Assembly (NCBI GenBank): GCA_038528235.1 | Contig: JBCBEX010000005.1 | Location: 1 to 64,000, forward strand | Direction of reading: 5' to 3' | Length of the DNA stretch: 64,000 bases | Source: JBCBEX01 sp038528235 | Lineage (GTDB): Bacteria; Bacteroidota; Rhodothermia; Rhodothermales; Rubricoccaceae | Shown here: piece by piece, positions 26,322-36,601 of the stretch | Layout of the letters: the number at the start of each line of letters is the position of its first letter | Position numbering within the stretch: position 1 is the first letter of the stretch | The notes under the pieces: model-generated | What the model was told of the DNA's origin: nothing | What the model saw: only the letters and a program-made list of their open reading frames with translations | The model's database searches: none | Position numbers and translations under genes: made by a program

Positions 26322-26450
26322 GGGTCGGATGCGGTTGGAGAGCGAGGGTCGTCGAAGCCAAACGGGAGGCGACCGGGCACGTAGATTCCGCGCGCCTGCC
26401 ACGTCCGGCTCCTGTCGTCTTCACCCCTAAACAATCTCCCTCACACCGTT

Positions 26451-27524
26451 ATGGACAATGGGCCGCGCGTTCCGAATCCCCTGCCGCCCGACGGGTCTGG
26501 CGGGCCATCCACGGCGGTCCCTTCGGACCAGAACGCTTCCGCGTCACCCTACGCGCCGCTGTTCGAGGCCCGGACCGACCTCTCGGGCGTAGCGGCGGCC
26601 GTCGACCGCCTCAAGGCCGAGGTGCGCAAGCTGCTCGTCGGGCAGGCGCAGTTCCTCGACGAACTCGTGGCGGCGGTGCTCGCAGGCGGGCACGTGCTCA
26701 TCGAAGGCGTGCCCGGCGTGGCCAAGACGCTCACCGCGAAGCTCCTCGCCCGCGCCGTCTCCGCCGACTTCGCACGCCTCCAGTTCACGCCCGACCTCAT
26801 GCCCGCCGACGTGGTAGGCACGACGGTCTTCAACCCCGAGACGCGCGCCTTCGACTTCCACCCCGGCCCCGTCTTCGGCCAACTCGTGCTCATCGACGAG
26901 ATCAACCGCGCACCCGCCAAGACGCAGGCGGCGCTCTTCGAGGTGATGGAGGAGCGGCAGGTCACGGTCGACGGGACGACCTACCCGATGCAGGCGCCGT
27001 TCCACGTCTTCGCCACGCAGAACCCCATCGAGCACGAGGGCACCTACCGCCTACCGGAAGCGCAACTCGACCGGTTCCTTTTCAAGATCGAGGTCGGCTA
27101 CCCGACGCCTACGGAGGAGGCGCGCATCCTCTCCGGCTTCCAGGCGCAGGGCGGGCGGCTCGACCTAGACCAGGTGCAGCCCGTCCTCACCGCCGAGGAG
27201 GTGCTCGCCGCGCAGGCCGCCGTGCGCACGCTCTACGTCGACGAGAAGCTGCTCGGCTACATCGCTGCCATCGTGGCGCAGACGCGGGCCCACCCGGCGC
27301 TCGCGCTCGGGGCCAGCCCCCGCGCCTCGCTCGCGCTACTCACCGGCGCCAAGGCCGTCGCGGCGATGGCCGGGCGCGACTTCGTGACGCCGGACGACGT
27401 ACGCACGATCGCGCCGCCCGTACTCCGGCATCGCCTCCAACTCACGCCCGAGCGCGAGATCGAAGGCGTCCGCATCGACACCGTCGTCGACCGCGTGGTG
27501 CAGAGCGTCGAGGTACCGCGGTGA
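26451..27524 (+). CDS. MoxR-family AAA+ ATPase
   Basis: 357 residues. Walker A GVPGVAKT at 86-93, Walker B LVLIDE at 145-150, sensor region HVFATQNPIEHEGTYRLPEAQLDRFLFKI, and a C-terminal helical lid. The first 35 residues are Pro/Ser-rich and specific to this protein. MoxR ATPases act as chaperones that mature partner complexes, often with DUF58 and VWA proteins. The DUF58 gene follows 80 bases downstream. Confidence 0.93.
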   Translation: MDNGPRVPNPLPPDGSGGPSTAVPSDQNASASPYAPLFEARTDLSGVAAAVDRLKAEVRKLLVGQAQFLDELVAAVLAGGHVLIEGVPGVAKTLTAKLLARAVSADFARLQFTPDLMPADVVGTTVFNPETRAFDFHPGPVFGQLVLIDEINRAPAKTQAALFEVMEERQVTVDGTTYPMQAPFHVFATQNPIEHEGTYRLPEAQLDRFLFKIEVGYPTPTEEARILSGFQAQGGRLDLDQVQPVLTAEEVLAAQAAVRTLYVDEKLLGYIAAIVAQTRAHPALALGASPRASLALLTGAKAVAAMAGRDFVTPDDVRTIAPPVLRHRLQLTPEREIEGVRIDTVVDRVVQSVEVPR

Positions 27525-27529
27525 GGTCA

Positions 27530-27600
27530 GATTATTGATTGATGATTTCTGATTTTCGATTGACCAGTTCTCGAATGCTTTTGGTTTTAGATGCCAAATC
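27530..27600. repeat. A+T-rich word-repeat spacer before the DUF58 gene
   Basis: The gap between moxR and the DUF58 gene is sharply A+T-rich and built from related short words (ATTGATTGATGATTTCTGAT, TTTTCGATTG, TTTTAGATG). It resembles heptamer-type intergenic repeats known from cyanobacteria and other bacteria. No gene lies in it. Confidence 0.55.
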
Positions 27601-27604
27601 GTAA

Positions 27605-28972
27605 ATGAGAAAACTAACATCTAAAATTCTGAGCCTCTACGCGCCGACGCGGCTGTTCGTCGCGCTTGGGACGATCGTGGGGCTGTTCGTGCTGGGCTAC
27701 TGGGTACCGTTCGTGGAGAGCGTGGCGCGGTTGGCTGTGTACGGGCTCGTGGTCGCCGTGCTCGTGGATGCCGTTCTCCTCTGGCGGGGCGGCGACCGTT
27801 CGGGCCTAGCGCTTGAGCGCGAGGTCCCCGACAAGCTCTCCAACGGCGATCCCAACCCGGTGGCCGTGCGGGTGGTCAGCCGCTACCCCTTCCCCGTCCG
27901 CGTGCGCCTCATCGACGAGGTGCCGGTGCAGTTCCAAGAGCGCAGCCTCAATTTTCGCTTCGGGCTCATGCCCGGCGCTGCGCACACCGTCGACTACGCC
28001 GTGCGTCCCGTCGAGCGCGGCGTCTACCACTTTGGCACGATCAACGCGTACGTCGCCTCGCCGATTGGGCTGCTGCTGCGGCGTGTCCGCGCGGAGGCCG
28101 ATCAGGAGGTGAAGGTCTACCCGTCGTTCCTCCAGATGCGCCGGTGGGCGTTCCTCGCCGAGAGCAACCGGCTCGCCGAGGTCGGCGTGAAGCGCGTGCG
28201 CCGCATCGGCCACACGATGGAGTTCGACCAGATCCGCGACTACGTCCCCGGCGACGACCGCCGCGCGATCAACTGGAAGGCCACCGCTCGCAGTGGCGAC
28301 CTCCGGCAGGGCGGCACGCTGATGGTCAACCAGTACCAAGACGAGCGCGCGCAGCCGATCTACGCCGTGATCGACATGGGCCGGGCGATGCGCGACCCGT
28401 TTGACGGGATGACGCTCGTGGACCACGCGATCAACGCGACCCTCGTGCTCTTGAACGTGGCGCTGCTCAAGAACGACAAGGCCGGCCTCGTCACCTTCGA
28501 CGCGCGCATGAAGACGGTGCTGCCCGCCTCGCGCCGCCGCACGCAGCTGCCGCGTCTCCTCGAAGCGCTCTACGCACAGCAGCCGGGCTTCCAGGACCCC
28601 AACTTCGAGGCGCTCTACGCGACCGTTCGCCGCCAACTTCCGCAGCGCGGCCTGCTGCTGCTTTTCACCAACCTCCAGACGCGCGCCAGCCTCGACCGGC
28701 GGCTACCGCTCCTGCGCGCTATCGCGCGGCAGCACCGCCTCGTGGTCGTCTTCTTCGAGAACACGGCGCTGCGCGACCTGCGCGGGCGGCCCGCCGAGCG
28801 CGTGAGCGAGGTCTACGTCAAGACCGTCGCCGAGCAATTTGCCTACGAGCAGGAGGAGGTAGCGCGGACGCTCCAGCGCCACGGCATCGGCGCGCTGCTC
28901 ACCACGCCCGAGACGCTCACCGTCGACACGATCAACCGCTATCTCGCCCTGAAAGCACGCGGGGCGATCTGA
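27605..28972 (+). CDS. DUF58-domain protein
   Basis: 455 residues: two N-terminal membrane helices (FVALGTIVGLFVLGYWVPFV and VARLAVYGLVVAVLVDAVLLW), then a beta domain and the DUF58 core (IRDYVPGDDRRAINWKATARSGDL), continuing into a VWA-like half (PIYAVIDMGRAMRDPFDGMTLVDHAIN; RGLLLLFTNLQT). It is the standard partner of MoxR in envelope-related clusters. The first dozen codons still lie in the A+T-rich spacer, so the exact start is less certain than the rest. Confidence 0.88.
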   Translation: MRKLTSKILSLYAPTRLFVALGTIVGLFVLGYWVPFVESVARLAVYGLVVAVLVDAVLLWRGGDRSGLALEREVPDKLSNGDPNPVAVRVVSRYPFPVRVRLIDEVPVQFQERSLNFRFGLMPGAAHTVDYAVRPVERGVYHFGTINAYVASPIGLLLRRVRAEADQEVKVYPSFLQMRRWAFLAESNRLAEVGVKRVRRIGHTMEFDQIRDYVPGDDRRAINWKATARSGDLRQGGTLMVNQYQDERAQPIYAVIDMGRAMRDPFDGMTLVDHAINATLVLLNVALLKNDKAGLVTFDARMKTVLPASRRRTQLPRLLEALYAQQPGFQDPNFEALYATVRRQLPQRGLLLLFTNLQTRASLDRRLPLLRAIARQHRLVVVFFENTALRDLRGRPAERVSEVYVKTVAEQFAYEQEEVARTLQRHGIGALLTTPETLTVDTINRYLALKARGAI

Positions 28973-29042
28973 GTCAGAGGTTCTTGAGCGACAGCGCCCG
29001 GATGTGTTGCGTAGTCCGTGCGTGCCCTTCCACTCCACTTTC

Positions 29043-29050
29043 TAACTTCG
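29043..29050 (+). promoter_or_regulatory. candidate -7 box (TAACTTCG)
   Basis: TAACTTCG lies 5 bases before ATG 29056. A matching TTTG at 19-21 bases upstream is not present. Confidence 0.28.
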
Positions 29051-29055
29051 TGCCC

Positions 29056-29616
29056 ATGACCTACGCCGACGCCGAAACCCTCTTCTTCGACTGGACGCGC
29101 ACCGCCAGCCTGCGCCGCCACGGCCTCGCTGTCGCCGCGAGCATGGCGCGCTACGCCGAGCACTTCGGCGAGGACGAGGAGACGTGGCGCATCACCGGCC
29201 TCCTCCACGACCTCGACTATGAGCGCCACCCCAGCTTAGACGAGCACCCGTACGTCGGCGTGCGCGAACTCGAACGGCTGGGCGTCTCGGAGGACATCCG
29301 GACCGCTATCCTCGGCCACGCGCTCTACTCCGGTACGCCCCGTGAGAGCCTGCTCGCCAAGGCGCTCTTCGCCGTGGACGAGCTATCGGGCTTCGTCACC
29401 GCTGTCGCGTTCGTGCGGCCCACACGCATGGGCGGCATGAAGGTGAAGTCGGTGCGCAAGAAGCTCAAGGACAAGGCTTTCGCGGCGGCAGTGAGCCGCG
29501 CCGACATCCAGCAGGGCATCGCCGAACTCGGCGTGGACGAGAGCGAGCACATCGCCCGCGTCATCGAGGCCCTCCAGCGGGAGGAGGCCCGTGTCTTCGA
29601 GGTAGACGGCACCTAA
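29056..29616 (+). CDS. HD-domain hydrolase
   Basis: 186 residues with HD-superfamily metal ligands: His22 (LRRHGLAV), His51-Asp52 (GLLHDLDYERHP), further His residues (DEHPYVGVRE, ILGHALYSGTP) and Asp108 (AVDELSG). This compact type acts as a phosphohydrolase, possibly on nucleotides, but the substrate is unknown. The C-terminus is lysine-rich then helical (KSVRKKLKDKAFAAAVSRADI). ATG 29056 begins the conserved region; the upstream in-frame part is not coding-like. Confidence 0.85.
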   Translation: MTYADAETLFFDWTRTASLRRHGLAVAASMARYAEHFGEDEETWRITGLLHDLDYERHPSLDEHPYVGVRELERLGVSEDIRTAILGHALYSGTPRESLLAKALFAVDELSGFVTAVAFVRPTRMGGMKVKSVRKKLKDKAFAAAVSRADIQQGIAELGVDESEHIARVIEALQREEARVFEVDGT

Positions 29617-29621
29617 AGGGA

Positions 29622-29650
29622 GCGGCCCTGCCCGTTCCAGGCAGGGCCGC
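29622..29650. terminator. strong hairpin between convergent HD and SDR genes
   Basis: A perfect 11-bp G+C-rich stem (29622-29632 with 29640-29650) and 7-base loop lie just after the HD gene stop. There is no T-run, but position and strength fit a shared terminator. Confidence 0.65.
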
Positions 29651-29696
29651 AGGGTGGGCAGCCGAGGTGTGGTGGAGGCGTGCGGATACGCCGTCC

Positions 29697-30617
29697 TCAG
29701 CCGCTCCAGGGTTCCTGAAAGTCCGCGAAGAGCGTCAGCCCGCCGTCGATGAAGAGCGTCTGGCCGGTGACGTAGCGCGACACGTCCGACGCCAGGTAGG
29801 CGATGGCGTGCGCGATCTCCTCGGGCTGCGCGATGCGCTTCTGCGGGATGTGCGAGGCCACGACCGCCGTCTGCGCCGAGTCGTGCAGCCAGCTCTGGAT
29901 CGGTGTCTCGGTGGCCCCCGGCGCCACTGCATTGACGCGGATGCCGTCGTTGGCGTACTCCAGCGCCAGCGTCTGCGTCATGCCCTTGATGCCGAACTTG
30001 CTGATCGAGTACGACACGTAGCTCGGGCGCGGGATCTTCTCGTGGACGCTCGACAGGTTGACGATGGTGCCAGGCTTGCCCGCCGCGCGGAACTGGCGGA
30101 TCGCGCCCTGCGCCACCATGAAGGCCCCGCGCAGGTTCACGCCGAGGACCTTGTCGAAGTCGTCCATCGTGACCTCGTGCGACGGCGCCTCGATCTGGAT
30201 GCCCGCGTTGTTGACCAGGATGTCGAGCGGGCCGTAGACGGCCGCGATCTCCTCGAACATCTGGCGGACGTCGTCCTCGTCGGACACGTCAGCGCGCACC
30301 AGCAGGCCGACCGGCGGCGTGTCCTTGGCATCCAGGTCGTCCCCTATGGTGAGGTGGCCTGCGAGCACGGGAACAGGCACGGAGCTTCCATCCCCGGCCA
30401 TGTGGCGGTGGCGGGCCGCCGACGCCCGAGCCGCTTCTTCTACGAGGCGCAGCGTCTCGCGAGCAGCGGGTGCTTCGGAGAAGAAGGGATAGTTGATGAC
30501 CACCTGAGCGCCGCAGCGGGCAAGCTCGATGGCTGTGGCGCGTCCGATGCCCGAGGAAGCACCAGTCACGAGCGCGACGCGTCCGCGCAAGTCAAAATGG
30601 GGAGCGGTGGAAGTCAT
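29697..30617 (-). CDS. short-chain dehydrogenase/reductase with a central insertion
   Basis: 306 residues, NAD(P)-dependent. Cofactor loop TGASSGIG at 18-25, NNAG at 136-139, and catalytic Ser190, Tyr203 and Lys207 (SYVSYSISKFGIKG). It resembles the glucose 1-dehydrogenase group. About 40 extra residues (roughly 63-103, containing RHRHMAGDGSSVPVPVLAGH) sit between beta-2 and the ADVSDEDDV strand, where the family normally has a short turn. ATG 30617 fits the conserved N-terminus; the frame stays open to 30776 without homology. Confidence 0.9.
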   Translation of the reverse strand: MTSTAPHFDLRGRVALVTGASSGIGRATAIELARCGAQVVINYPFFSEAPAARETLRLVEEAARASAARHRHMAGDGSSVPVPVLAGHLTIGDDLDAKDTPPVGLLVRADVSDEDDVRQMFEEIAAVYGPLDILVNNAGIQIEAPSHEVTMDDFDKVLGVNLRGAFMVAQGAIRQFRAAGKPGTIVNLSSVHEKIPRPSYVSYSISKFGIKGMTQTLALEYANDGIRVNAVAPGATETPIQSWLHDSAQTAVVASHIPQKRIAQPEEIAHAIAYLASDVSRYVTGQTLFIDGGLTLFADFQEPWSG

Positions 30618-30828
30618 GGCGGCGAGGGTTGAGGGCCATGCGCCCGGAGCAGAAGTGCTCGCAAAGGCAGAGCCAGAGAAGTGCAACGCGGCTGAGAGAT
30701 GGGCTGCTATCCAACGGTTCCTATGGGACCTGGTTTCAGTACCGGATGAAATAAAACATCCAAAACGTTCATTCACCTACTTCTCAGAAATCGCAGGCGC
30801 GCGCTCGCCGAAACCCCCGGCCGTCTGC

Positions 30829-32052
30829 TCAGGCCATCCCCGGGGCTGGCTGCCGCAGGTACGTGGCCAGCCCTGCAAATCCCAGCGCAGCTACAAGGCC
30901 CACCCCCACACAGCCGAGCCACAGCGCCTCGCTTCCCACCTCCTCAAAGACGATCCCACCTGCCAGCGGCGCCACGAGGAAGGCGAGCCCCCAGGCGGCC
31001 CCGTAGACGCCCTGGTAGGCCCCGCGCAGCGCGTCTGGCGAGAGCCGCGCCACCATCACCGGCGCCACGGTCACCAGCGCGATCTCCCCGAGCGTCCACA
31101 CCGCTGTAGCTACGGCGTGGCTCGCCAGCGAGGCTGCTGGAACGTGCAACGCAAACCCTGCCGCGAACAGCAGCGCCGCACTCACCAGCACCGCGCCCGG
31201 TGGGCGACGTTCGACGAGCCGCGCGATGGGCAAGCTCAGCAGCACGATCACGAGCCCGTTCGTCGCCGCCACGAAGCCGTAGGCCGTCTCTGGGAGCCCC
31301 TGCGACGCCATCACGAGCGGTAGCACGGAGAGGCTCTGAAACATCAGCGCGGCCAGCAGCAACGTACACGCGGAGAGGCCGAGCAGCGCCGGGTCTCGCA
31401 ACGCATCGAGCGCGCGAGCCTCCGAGACGATCGCAGCATCGGCCTCGGAATCCTCCGCGCGGCGATCGGGCCGCGTCTCCGGAATCAGCGCGGCCACAAC
31501 CAAGCCGTAGACGAGCATCGTCGCCGCATCGAGGGCGAAGAGCAGGTCGTAGGACCACAGCACGAGGACGCCGCCGAGCACCGGCGCGATGGCCGTGCCG
31601 ACGTTGATGACCCAGTAGAACAGCGCAAAGGCGCGCGTCCGCTGCTCCTCCGCCACGAGGTCGACGATGGCCGCTGACACTGCGGGGCGGTACGATTCGG
31701 TCACGAACCCGAGCGCGATCACGAGCACGGCGAGCGCCGGCAGCGCCGTTGCGAAGGGCACGAGCGCCACAAGCGCCGCGCCTCCGAGCAGCCCCATCAG
31801 CAGGACCGGGCGGCGCCCCCACCGATCGGCGAGGAGGCCCCCGGCAAAGCTCGACAGGAACGCGCCGAGGCCATAGCCCGAGAGCAGCGCCGCTGCCATG
31901 CTCGGACGCAGCCCTCGCTCCGTCGTGAGGTAGAGCGTGAGGAACGGCACGACCACCAGCCCAAGCCGGTTGACGAGCGTTCCGACCCACAGCACCCAGA
32001 ACGCACGCGGGTACGCGGCCACTTCAGCGCGGAGCCGGGACCAGAGTAGCAC
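30829..32052 (-). CDS. MFS transporter
   Basis: 407 residues with about 12 membrane segments and the MFS loop-2/3 motif (GGLLADRWGRRPVLLMGLLGG). A long cytosolic loop rich in acidic residues lies between helices 6 and 7 (PETRPDRRAEDSEADAAIVSEARALDALRD). It looks like a multidrug- or small-molecule-exporter type (YdgH/MdtH-like), but the substrate is not predictable. It is followed by the MscS gene on the same strand, with a 97-base gap to it. Confidence 0.9.
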   Translation of the reverse strand: MLLWSRLRAEVAAYPRAFWVLWVGTLVNRLGLVVVPFLTLYLTTERGLRPSMAAALLSGYGLGAFLSSFAGGLLADRWGRRPVLLMGLLGGAALVALVPFATALPALAVLVIALGFVTESYRPAVSAAIVDLVAEEQRTRAFALFYWVINVGTAIAPVLGGVLVLWSYDLLFALDAATMLVYGLVVAALIPETRPDRRAEDSEADAAIVSEARALDALRDPALLGLSACTLLLAALMFQSLSVLPLVMASQGLPETAYGFVAATNGLVIVLLSLPIARLVERRPPGAVLVSAALLFAAGFALHVPAASLASHAVATAVWTLGEIALVTVAPVMVARLSPDALRGAYQGVYGAAWGLAFLVAPLAGGIVFEEVGSEALWLGCVGVGLVAALGFAGLATYLRQPAPGMA

Positions 32053-32149
32053 AGCTTCAGTGCAGCGAGGTGTGAAGGTGCGGACGCATGAACGTGTTCA
32101 GGTCGCTCACGCCCATGCGCTCACACGTGCACACTTTCATAGGGCGAAG

Positions 32150-33184
32150 CTACGCCTCGGCGTGCGCCCCCGCCCCGCCGCCGTCGTTGAGCGCGCGCTG
32201 CAGGAACGGCGTGTCCTCGAACGCCTTCGCCTCGTCGATGAACAGCTGCAGATGCGGGAACGGGATCTCGATGTCGGCGGCCTTGAGCGCCTCGAAGATC
32301 TTCTCCTTGTAGTCGAGTCGGACCGGCACCTCCTGGCGTGGGTCGTTGAGGTAGACACGCAGTTCCATATCCACGCTCGAACTGCTCATCTCGGTGACGA
32401 CCACCTTCGGCGTGTACGACGGGTGCAGGCGCGGGTCGCCCTCTGTGATCCCGAGCACCACCTCGCGGGCCTGCTGCGGGCTTTCCTTGTAAGCGATGCC
32501 GAACGACACCACCACGCGCAGCGTGTCGAGCATCGTGTGGTTGATCACGCGGCTCGTGATCATCACGGTGTTCGGGAAGATGGCGATCTCAGCGTTGAGC
32601 GTCCGGAGGCGCGTCGAGCGGAGCGTGATTTCGGTGACGGTGCCGAAGATGCCGTCTACCTGGATGTTGTCGCCCACGCGGAAGGGCTGGTCGAGGAGCA
32701 CCGTCACGCCTGCGATGAGGTTTTCCATCGTGTCGCGCGCCGCGAAGCCGAGCGCGAGGCCCGCGATCCCCAGACCCGCGACGGCCGCCGTCACGTCGAT
32801 GCCGAGTTGGGCAAGCACGAGGATCACGCCGAAGACGCCCAGCAGCAGCCGCGCCGACTTCACGAGCAGGCTCCGCACGCCCGCGTCGAGCCGCTTGCTG
32901 CGCTTGAGCGCCTGGTCGAGCACACCGGTGATGATCTTGTAGATCACCCAGAAAAGCCCGCCCACCAGCAGCGCCGGGAGCAGGTTCTCCAGCACAAACG
33001 AGACGAGGATGCCCGAGAGTTGCTCGTAGACGAGGTCGAAGCGTCCCTCGGCGAGCGCGCGGCCCGTCTCCTCGATGGCCTCGTTGAGCTGTCCGATGGC
33101 CGACGTGTCCGCCTGTGCGGTATCGACCTGCGTCGAGTCCACGGCCGCCTCCAGCGGCGCGGGGAGCGACTGAGCCTGCATCAT
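32150..33184 (-). CDS. MscS-family mechanosensitive ion channel
   Basis: 344 residues. Three membrane segments, with pore helix TM3 (VTAAVAGLGIAGLALGFAARDTMENLIAGV), then the MscS beta domain (PFRVGDNIQVDGIFGTVTEITLRSTRLRTLNAEIAIFPNTVM) and a C-terminal alpha/beta domain. It releases solutes on osmotic down-shock. The acidic N-terminus (about 1-35) is hydrophilic. It precedes MFS and follows the second moxR gene on the minus strand; the start is 51 bases from the end of moxR. Confidence 0.93.
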   Translation of the reverse strand: MMQAQSLPAPLEAAVDSTQVDTAQADTSAIGQLNEAIEETGRALAEGRFDLVYEQLSGILVSFVLENLLPALLVGGLFWVIYKIITGVLDQALKRSKRLDAGVRSLLVKSARLLLGVFGVILVLAQLGIDVTAAVAGLGIAGLALGFAARDTMENLIAGVTVLLDQPFRVGDNIQVDGIFGTVTEITLRSTRLRTLNAEIAIFPNTVMITSRVINHTMLDTLRVVVSFGIAYKESPQQAREVVLGITEGDPRLHPSYTPKVVVTEMSSSSVDMELRVYLNDPRQEVPVRLDYKEKIFEALKAADIEIPFPHLQLFIDEAKAFEDTPFLQRALNDGGGAGAHAEA

Positions 33185-33198
33185 GTCAGAGGGTGCTG

Positions 33199-33235
33199 TT
33201 CGATGTTCGACGGGCGAAACATCGCCAATCGAACA

Positions 33236-33236
<1 letters not shown>
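33199..33236. repeat. inverted short-word repeat
   Basis: GATGTTCGA at 33202-33210 and its inverse TCGAACATC at 33229-33237 lie in the short gap between moxR and the MscS gene, with related words (GATGTTTCG) between. It is built like the spacers at 27530 and 51747. Confidence 0.5.
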
Positions 33237-34228
<992 letters not shown>

Positions 34229-34296
34229 GAGCAGAAGAAGCAGGCGTAAACGGGGGACTATTCAGGCGCGATCGCGATGACCAGCACGCACTAGGC

Positions 34297-35655
34297 TCAG
34301 GTGCCGCCCAGAGTTCCAGCGCGTTGCTCCGGCGCGACGTAGCGGTCGCTCTTGATCATTACCTGCACGCGTTCGCGGAGGCGCCCGATGTAGGCGACGA
34401 GTTCACTCTGGCGCTTCTCCTGGAGGGCATACTCACTCAGCAGCGCGTAATCGGTGATCGGGTCGAGCGTGTGCGGCGGCGTGCGGCGCTGCAGCAGCAC
34501 GATGTGCCAGGCGCGCGTGCCGTCCAGCAGCTGTACCTCGGCGGGCGCGCTCACCTCGTCGACGCTCATCGTGTCCACGGTGGCTTGCCACTGCGGGCCG
34601 AGGAGCGCGAGTTGGAGGTTGCGGTCGCCCGTACGCGGGTCGGTCACATAGCCGCCCTGCGTCGCCGAGAAGGGGTCCTCGGAGTGGCGCTTGGCGAGCG
34701 CCTCGAAAGGGACCTCCTGCGTGACGAGCGAGTCACGGAGCGTCTCCAGCAACCCGATGGCTTCGGCCGGGTCCACGGCGCTGTCGTCCACCTGGATGAG
34801 CACGTGGTTCACGTCGATCACGTCGCCGCGGCGCTCGTTGAGGCGCATGACGTGGAAGCCGAAGCTCGTCTCGAAGACCTGGGAGACGGCACCCGGCTCC
34901 AGTGTGCTCGCCACGGCGCCGAACTCGGGCACGAGGTCGCGGACGCTCACGTTGGCGATGCGACCGCCGCGGGTGCGCGAGCCAGGATCGTCGGAGTAGC
35001 GCTGGGCCATCTCCTCGAAAGTGGCCGCCGCGGTGAGGATCGTGTCGCGGATGGCCGTGATCTCAGCGACAGCCGCCTCGCGCGCCTCCTCGTCGGGCGT
35101 AGGCAGGCGCACGATGTGGGCCACGCGCACGATCTCGGGCACCTCGGGAAGCTCGGCAGCGGGGATCTGGTCGAAGAACTCCTGCACCTCCGACGGAGTC
35201 ACGCGCACCGTGCGCATCTTGCGGTCGCGGATCTGCTGGGTGAGCAACTGCTTCTCGATCTCGTCGCGGAAGTCCTGCCGGATCTGCGCGATGGGGCGGC
35301 TATAGGCCTCTTCGAGCGCTTCTTCGCTGCCAAGCTGCTGCGTGAGCTGCCCGAGGCGCTGGTCGAGCACCTGGTCGACTTGCTCGGGCTCCACGATGAT
35401 GGTCGTGTCGCGCTGTGCCTCAGCAAGGAGCACCTTCTGGCCGACCAACTCGTCGAGGGCCTGGCTGTAGACCGCATCGGTGGCGATTTGCCCCTGCGCG
35501 ATCTGCTGGGCCACGAAGACCACCTCGGAATGAAGCACCACCTCTCCGTCCACGACGGCGACGATGGTATCGAGCAGTTGCTCGTTCTGCGCTGAGGCGG
35601 TGGGCGTCAGCAGTGGCAGCACGAGGAGCAACGCGAGGAAACGAAGGCGATGCAT
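34297..35655 (-). CDS. surA: periplasmic foldase SurA
   Basis: 452 residues. Signal peptide (MHRLRFLALLLVLPLLTPTA, cleaved after SAQ), SurA N-terminal helical domain (LLDTIVAVVDGEVVLHSEVVF), and two parvulin domains (VRVAHIVRLPTPDEEAREAA ... FGFHVMRLNERRGDV; DVNHVLIQVDD ... HSEDPFSATQGGYV). It escorts unfolded outer-membrane proteins through the periplasm. Two more parvulin proteins lie upstream on the same strand. Confidence 0.93.
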   Translation of the reverse strand: MHRLRFLALLLVLPLLTPTASAQNEQLLDTIVAVVDGEVVLHSEVVFVAQQIAQGQIATDAVYSQALDELVGQKVLLAEAQRDTTIIVEPEQVDQVLDQRLGQLTQQLGSEEALEEAYSRPIAQIRQDFRDEIEKQLLTQQIRDRKMRTVRVTPSEVQEFFDQIPAAELPEVPEIVRVAHIVRLPTPDEEAREAAVAEITAIRDTILTAAATFEEMAQRYSDDPGSRTRGGRIANVSVRDLVPEFGAVASTLEPGAVSQVFETSFGFHVMRLNERRGDVIDVNHVLIQVDDSAVDPAEAIGLLETLRDSLVTQEVPFEALAKRHSEDPFSATQGGYVTDPRTGDRNLQLALLGPQWQATVDTMSVDEVSAPAEVQLLDGTRAWHIVLLQRRTPPHTLDPITDYALLSEYALQEKRQSELVAYIGRLRERVQVMIKSDRYVAPEQRAGTLGGT

Positions 35656-35705
35656 GGGTGGGAGGCTAAGAGATAAAAAGGGCAGCGGAGCACAAGACCC
35701 CGCGA

Positions 35706-36587
35706 TCAGTCGGGAAGGTCGAGGGCGCCTGAGGCTTGGGCCTCGCTCTTGAGCGCTTGCACCTCGCGGGAAATCAGCTGACGGCGCGCGTCGATGAGCA
35801 TCTGGCGGCGCAAGTCTTCCTCGATCCAGCCCAACTCGGGCAGCGTGCCCGCGTCGGCGCGGTCAACGACCTGAAAGACGTGGTACTGGTCGCCCAGTTC
35901 GAGGACGGGCGCGATCTGGCTGGGCGCGTACTGCCGAAAGACGGCGCCCACGTCAGGGAGACGCTGGCGCAGTTGGCTCTCGGGGAAGTACGCCTCGCTC
36001 AGCCCAATGGCGGTGGCCGGGGTCGCCGCGTAGGTCTCGGCGACGCGCCGCCAGAGCGAGTCGGGTGTGGCAGAGCGGACGGCCTGCACGAGCGCCGCGC
36101 GGGCGGTCTGGGCCTCGCTCTCGCTGGCGAAGCGGAGGTAGCGGACGCGGACGTAGGGCTCACGCAGCCGCAGGCGCTCCTGGTTGGCCTCGAAGTAGGT
36201 CTGCACCTCGCTGTCGTCGAGGGCGGGCTGGCGCTCGTCGTAGAGCGCCTCGATGTAGGCGTCGGCGAGGACGGCGCGCTCGCTGTCCTGGAGGCGGCGC
36301 TCCACCCTGGGCTTGTCGGCGAGGTCGGCCGCACGGGCCGCGCGGGCGAGCAGCTCGCCGGTTACCCACTGGTCGATCACCTGCATGCGGGCAGCGAGGC
36401 TGTCCAGACCGGTCGGTCGGGCCTGCATAGCGACGGCCAGTTCGTCCTCCGAGAGGTAGCGGTCGCCGACGCGCGCGACGTAGCTCTCCGGCACCACCGT
36501 GCGCTCGCACGCCGCCAGCCCCGCAAGGGCAGCGACCAGCAGGCCCGCGACGAGGGCCAGGCGAACGGGGGCACGGAGCAAGGACAC
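35706..36587 (-). CDS. parvulin-related lipoprotein foldase
   Basis: 293 residues from GTG 36587 (VSLLRAPVRLALVAGLLVAA, lipobox LAGLAAC). The N-terminal SurA/PpiC-like helical part (YVARVGDRYLSEDELAVAM) is followed by a parvulin-like region (VRVRYLRFASESEAQTARAALVQ ... AIGLSEAYFPESQLRQRL ... LGDQYHVFQVVDRADAGT). It is probably anchored in the outer membrane facing the periplasm. It lies 50 bases upstream of surA. The frame continues to 36860, but that part overlaps the previous gene and carries no homology. The start lies just downstream of an intrinsic terminator (36602-36637), so regulation may be unusual. Confidence 0.8.
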   Translation of the reverse strand: MSLLRAPVRLALVAGLLVAALAGLAACERTVVPESYVARVGDRYLSEDELAVAMQARPTGLDSLAARMQVIDQWVTGELLARAARAADLADKPRVERRLQDSERAVLADAYIEALYDERQPALDDSEVQTYFEANQERLRLREPYVRVRYLRFASESEAQTARAALVQAVRSATPDSLWRRVAETYAATPATAIGLSEAYFPESQLRQRLPDVGAVFRQYAPSQIAPVLELGDQYHVFQVVDRADAGTLPELGWIEEDLRRQMLIDARRQLISREVQALKSEAQASGALDLPD

Positions 36588-36601
36588 GGGCGGGCGGAAG
36601 G

